Assembly: GCA_002296885.1 (NCBI GenBank)
Contig: DBIH01000071.1
Coordinates: forward strand, 1-6,944
Reading direction: 5' to 3'
DNA from: Flavobacterium sp. UBA807
GTDB lineage: Bacteria; Bacteroidota; Bacteroidia; Flavobacteriales; Flavobacteriaceae
Length of the DNA: 6,944 nucleotides
The notes below the pieces were generated by a model. That model had not been told where the DNA came from. It saw only the letters and a list, made by a program, of their open reading frames with translations, and searched no databases. This document shows positions 5,625 to 6,944 of the stretch, piece by piece. How positions within the stretch are numbered: the first letter of the stretch is position 1; every line of letters begins with the position of its first letter. Both the position numbers and the translations under genes were made by a program.

Positions 5625-6314
5625 ATGCTTCCTCAGGCTTCATCACAAATATATAAAGCACAGCTTCGGTTTCATGATGAAGATGAAAACTACCGTTGCT
5701 TATCAACGCTGAATTTCGGAAATTATTTTGATGAAAACCGCAAAGCTTTTGGCAATCTGAAAGTGCTGAATGACGAAACGCTTGCTCCGCAGCAAACAAA
5801 ATCTTTTTCGGCAGAAAAAGGTGAAAACATAATCCTGATTCCACTTGTCGGGACAATTGATTATTCGGATGATTTTGGAAATAAAAATTATATTAAAACC
5901 GAAGAAATACAAGTTTTGGAAGTTTCTGAAAAGGGAAATTTCAAAACCCGGAATCCTTATGAAACCGAGCTAATCAATTATCTTCAAATCCGTTTGGAAT
6001 CAGATTCGGGCAATCAAAATTCATTTGATAAAAACCATTTCGATTTTGGAATCCCAAATGAATTGTTTACTATTCTAAGAAATGAAGGTTATAGTATTTC
6101 AATTGGAATTTTCAGCGGAAGGTCAGAAGGAATTTATCATCTGAAAAACAAAAGCAAAGGAGCTTTTGCCTTTGTCATCAATGGTGCTTTTGAATTTCAA
6201 AACCGATTGCTGGAATCAAGAGATGGTTTATCCATTTGGGATGTTTCTGAAATTGAGTTTGAAGCTTTGTCGGAAAATGCTATTCTATTACTCATAGAAA
6301 CTCGTTTAAAGTAA
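5625..6314 (+). CDS. Pirin-like cupin protein lacking the metal-binding residues
   Basis: A 229-residue cytoplasmic bicupin of the pirin/YhaK superfamily. Recognised blocks are LNFGNYFDENRKAFGNLKVL (29-48), IPLVGTIDYSDDFGN (72-86), the EEIQVLEV strand (93-100), NYLQIRL (118-124) and the C-terminal cupin ending GLSIWDVSEIEFEA (201-214), equivalent to pirin GLGIWD-type ends. In pirins, HPH and HxE bind the metal. Aligning by flanking strands puts Ser62 and Glu64 in place of the two His of HPH, and Phe106 and Thr108 in place of His and Glu of HxE, so no ligand set remains. Quercetinase-type chemistry is therefore unlikely and a binding or regulatory role more likely. The ATG follows the regulator stop with no gap, so translation is probably coupled. 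The specific function is unknown. Confidence 0.8.
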   Translation: MLPQASSQIYKAQLRFHDEDENYRCLSTLNFGNYFDENRKAFGNLKVLNDETLAPQQTKSFSAEKGENIILIPLVGTIDYSDDFGNKNYIKTEEIQVLEVSEKGNFKTRNPYETELINYLQIRLESDSGNQNSFDKNHFDFGIPNELFTILRNEGYSISIGIFSGRSEGIYHLKNKSKGAFAFVINGAFEFQNRLLESRDGLSIWDVSEIEFEALSENAILLLIETRLK

Positions 6315-6402
6315 TTCTTTACCGCTCTGAAAACTGTGTTTACCTCATTTATTTTGATTAACAGATAATTAGACAGAATTTTGAATTGTAAATTTTTGAG
6401 AT

Positions 6403-6944
6403 ATGGAAAGAAAAGACTTTTTAAAGAACAGTATTGGTTTTCTTGGTTTGGCTGTTGCAGCCCCAAGTATATTAAGAGCCAGGGAAGCAGTAAATCCACA
6501 AGCTTCAGAAAGTGCTTTAGCTTGTTCGGTTACCAATAGTGAAACTGCTGGTCCGTTTCCAACGCACACGCCTTCTTCCTTAGTAAGTTCAAATATTATT
6601 AGCGATAGAACAGGTGTGCCATTTACGATCAACATCAACATCATGAACATTAATGCGAATTGTGGTGCTTTACAAGGAGCACTTGTTGACATCTGGCATT
6701 GTGATAAAGACGGCTATTATTCGGAATACGGCGGAACAGGAATGCAGCCTCAGGATTTTACCGCTTATCACTTCTTAAGAGGAAGACAAACTACAGATGC
6801 AAATGGCTTGGTGAGTTTTACCTCTATTTTCCCAGGCTGGTACTCAGGCCGTGCAACGCATATTCACGTACATATTTATAATGCTGCAGGAACATCTTTA
6901 TTGGTTACCCAAATTGCATTCCCTGAAGGAACTAACAGTGCGGT
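6403..6944 (+). CDS. Exported intradiol ring-cleavage dioxygenase, 3' end missing
   Basis: The open frame runs off the window after 180 codons. The N-terminus, with RKDFLK at 3-8 and a hydrophobic run to about 24, resembles the RK variant of a Tat signal, so export of a folded iron protein is likely. The mature part matches the dioxygenase C family (protocatechuate 3,4-dioxygenase beta/catechol 1,2-dioxygenase superfamily), non-heme Fe(III) enzymes that cleave catechols between the hydroxyls. Visible are SETAGPFP (46-53), VDIWHCDKDGYYSEY (95-109), GRQTTDANGLVSFTSIFPG (127-145), then WYSGRATHIHVHIY (146-159). Iron ligands are probably Tyr105 or Tyr106, Tyr147, His153 and His155, with Arg150 beside the substrate. 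The loop between Tyr147 and His153 is much shorter than in protocatechuate dioxygenase. The substrate is unknown. The 88-bp gap upstream shows no clear promoter or terminator. Confidence 0.86.
   Translation, partial: MERKDFLKNSIGFLGLAVAAPSILRAREAVNPQASESALACSVTNSETAGPFPTHTPSSLVSSNIISDRTGVPFTININIMNINANCGALQGALVDIWHCDKDGYYSEYGGTGMQPQDFTAYHFLRGRQTTDANGLVSFTSIFPGWYSGRATHIHVHIYNAAGTSLLVTQIAFPEGTNSA

Noticed and set aside
6307..6321. TAAAG-TAATT-CTTTA hairpin after the pirin-like gene as a terminator
   Set aside because: Only five AT-rich pairs, partly within the coding sequence and with no T-run after it. Too weak to call.
6197..6499. Antisense open frame of 100 codons on the - strand
   Set aside because: It spans the end of the pirin-like gene, the gap and the dioxygenase start, and its sequence looks like a shadow of those genes.
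6369..6692. Antisense open frame of 107 codons on the - strand
   Set aside because: It lies opposite the dioxygenase start region, whose protein matches a known family with intact active-site residues. The antisense product resembles nothing I know and has no promoter signals.
1..6944. CRISPR arrays, tRNA or rRNA genes, insertion sequences or phage genes
   Set aside because: No regularly spaced repeat arrays beyond the three regulatory repeats, no transposase or integrase frames and no recognisable structured RNA genes were seen on either strand.

Overview
The window looks like chromosomal DNA from a member of the Flavobacteriaceae, most likely Flavobacterium or a close relative. The evidence is low GC, A-rich stretches instead of Shine-Dalgarno sites before the start codons, -7 elements of the Bacteroidetes TAnnTTTG type, a secreted protein with the 'CFSQ' signal-peptide ending common in this group, and protein families typical of it. 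This is inference from the sequence; no database search was made. All seven genes lie on the + strand. The first lacks its 5' end and the last lacks its 3' end.

Left part (1-2990): the end of a tRNA1(Val) adenine-N6 methyltransferase gene (trmN6 type); a secreted protein with a carboxypeptidase-regulatory-like domain and no recognised function; a 270-bp spacer holding a composite inverted repeat; and a well-conserved glutaryl-CoA dehydrogenase gene (gcdH, lysine/tryptophan breakdown) closed by a clear intrinsic terminator. These are housekeeping or general genes with no obvious shared function.

Middle (2991-3826): a DUF3050 gene, preceded by a perfect 8+3+8 palindrome. The protein carries Glu/His/Asp residues placed much like the metal ligands of heme-oxygenase-like di-iron oxidases.

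Right part (3827-6314): the most interesting region. It is a compact operon of a four-helix LytS-type membrane sensor kinase, a LytTR response regulator (ATGA overlap) and a pirin-like cupin protein (no spacer). The cupin has lost all four pirin metal ligands. In front of the kinase gene are three copies of TYNNGTTRA at exactly 21-bp intervals. This is the direct-repeat geometry expected of LytTR DNA-binding domains, and the third copy sits where the -33 element should be. I read this as a self-activated signalling operon with the metal-free pirin as a co-expressed accessory or effector.

End (6403-6944): the N-terminal 180 codons of an exported intradiol ring-cleavage dioxygenase with an RK-type Tat-like signal and the expected Tyr/Tyr/His/His iron ligands.
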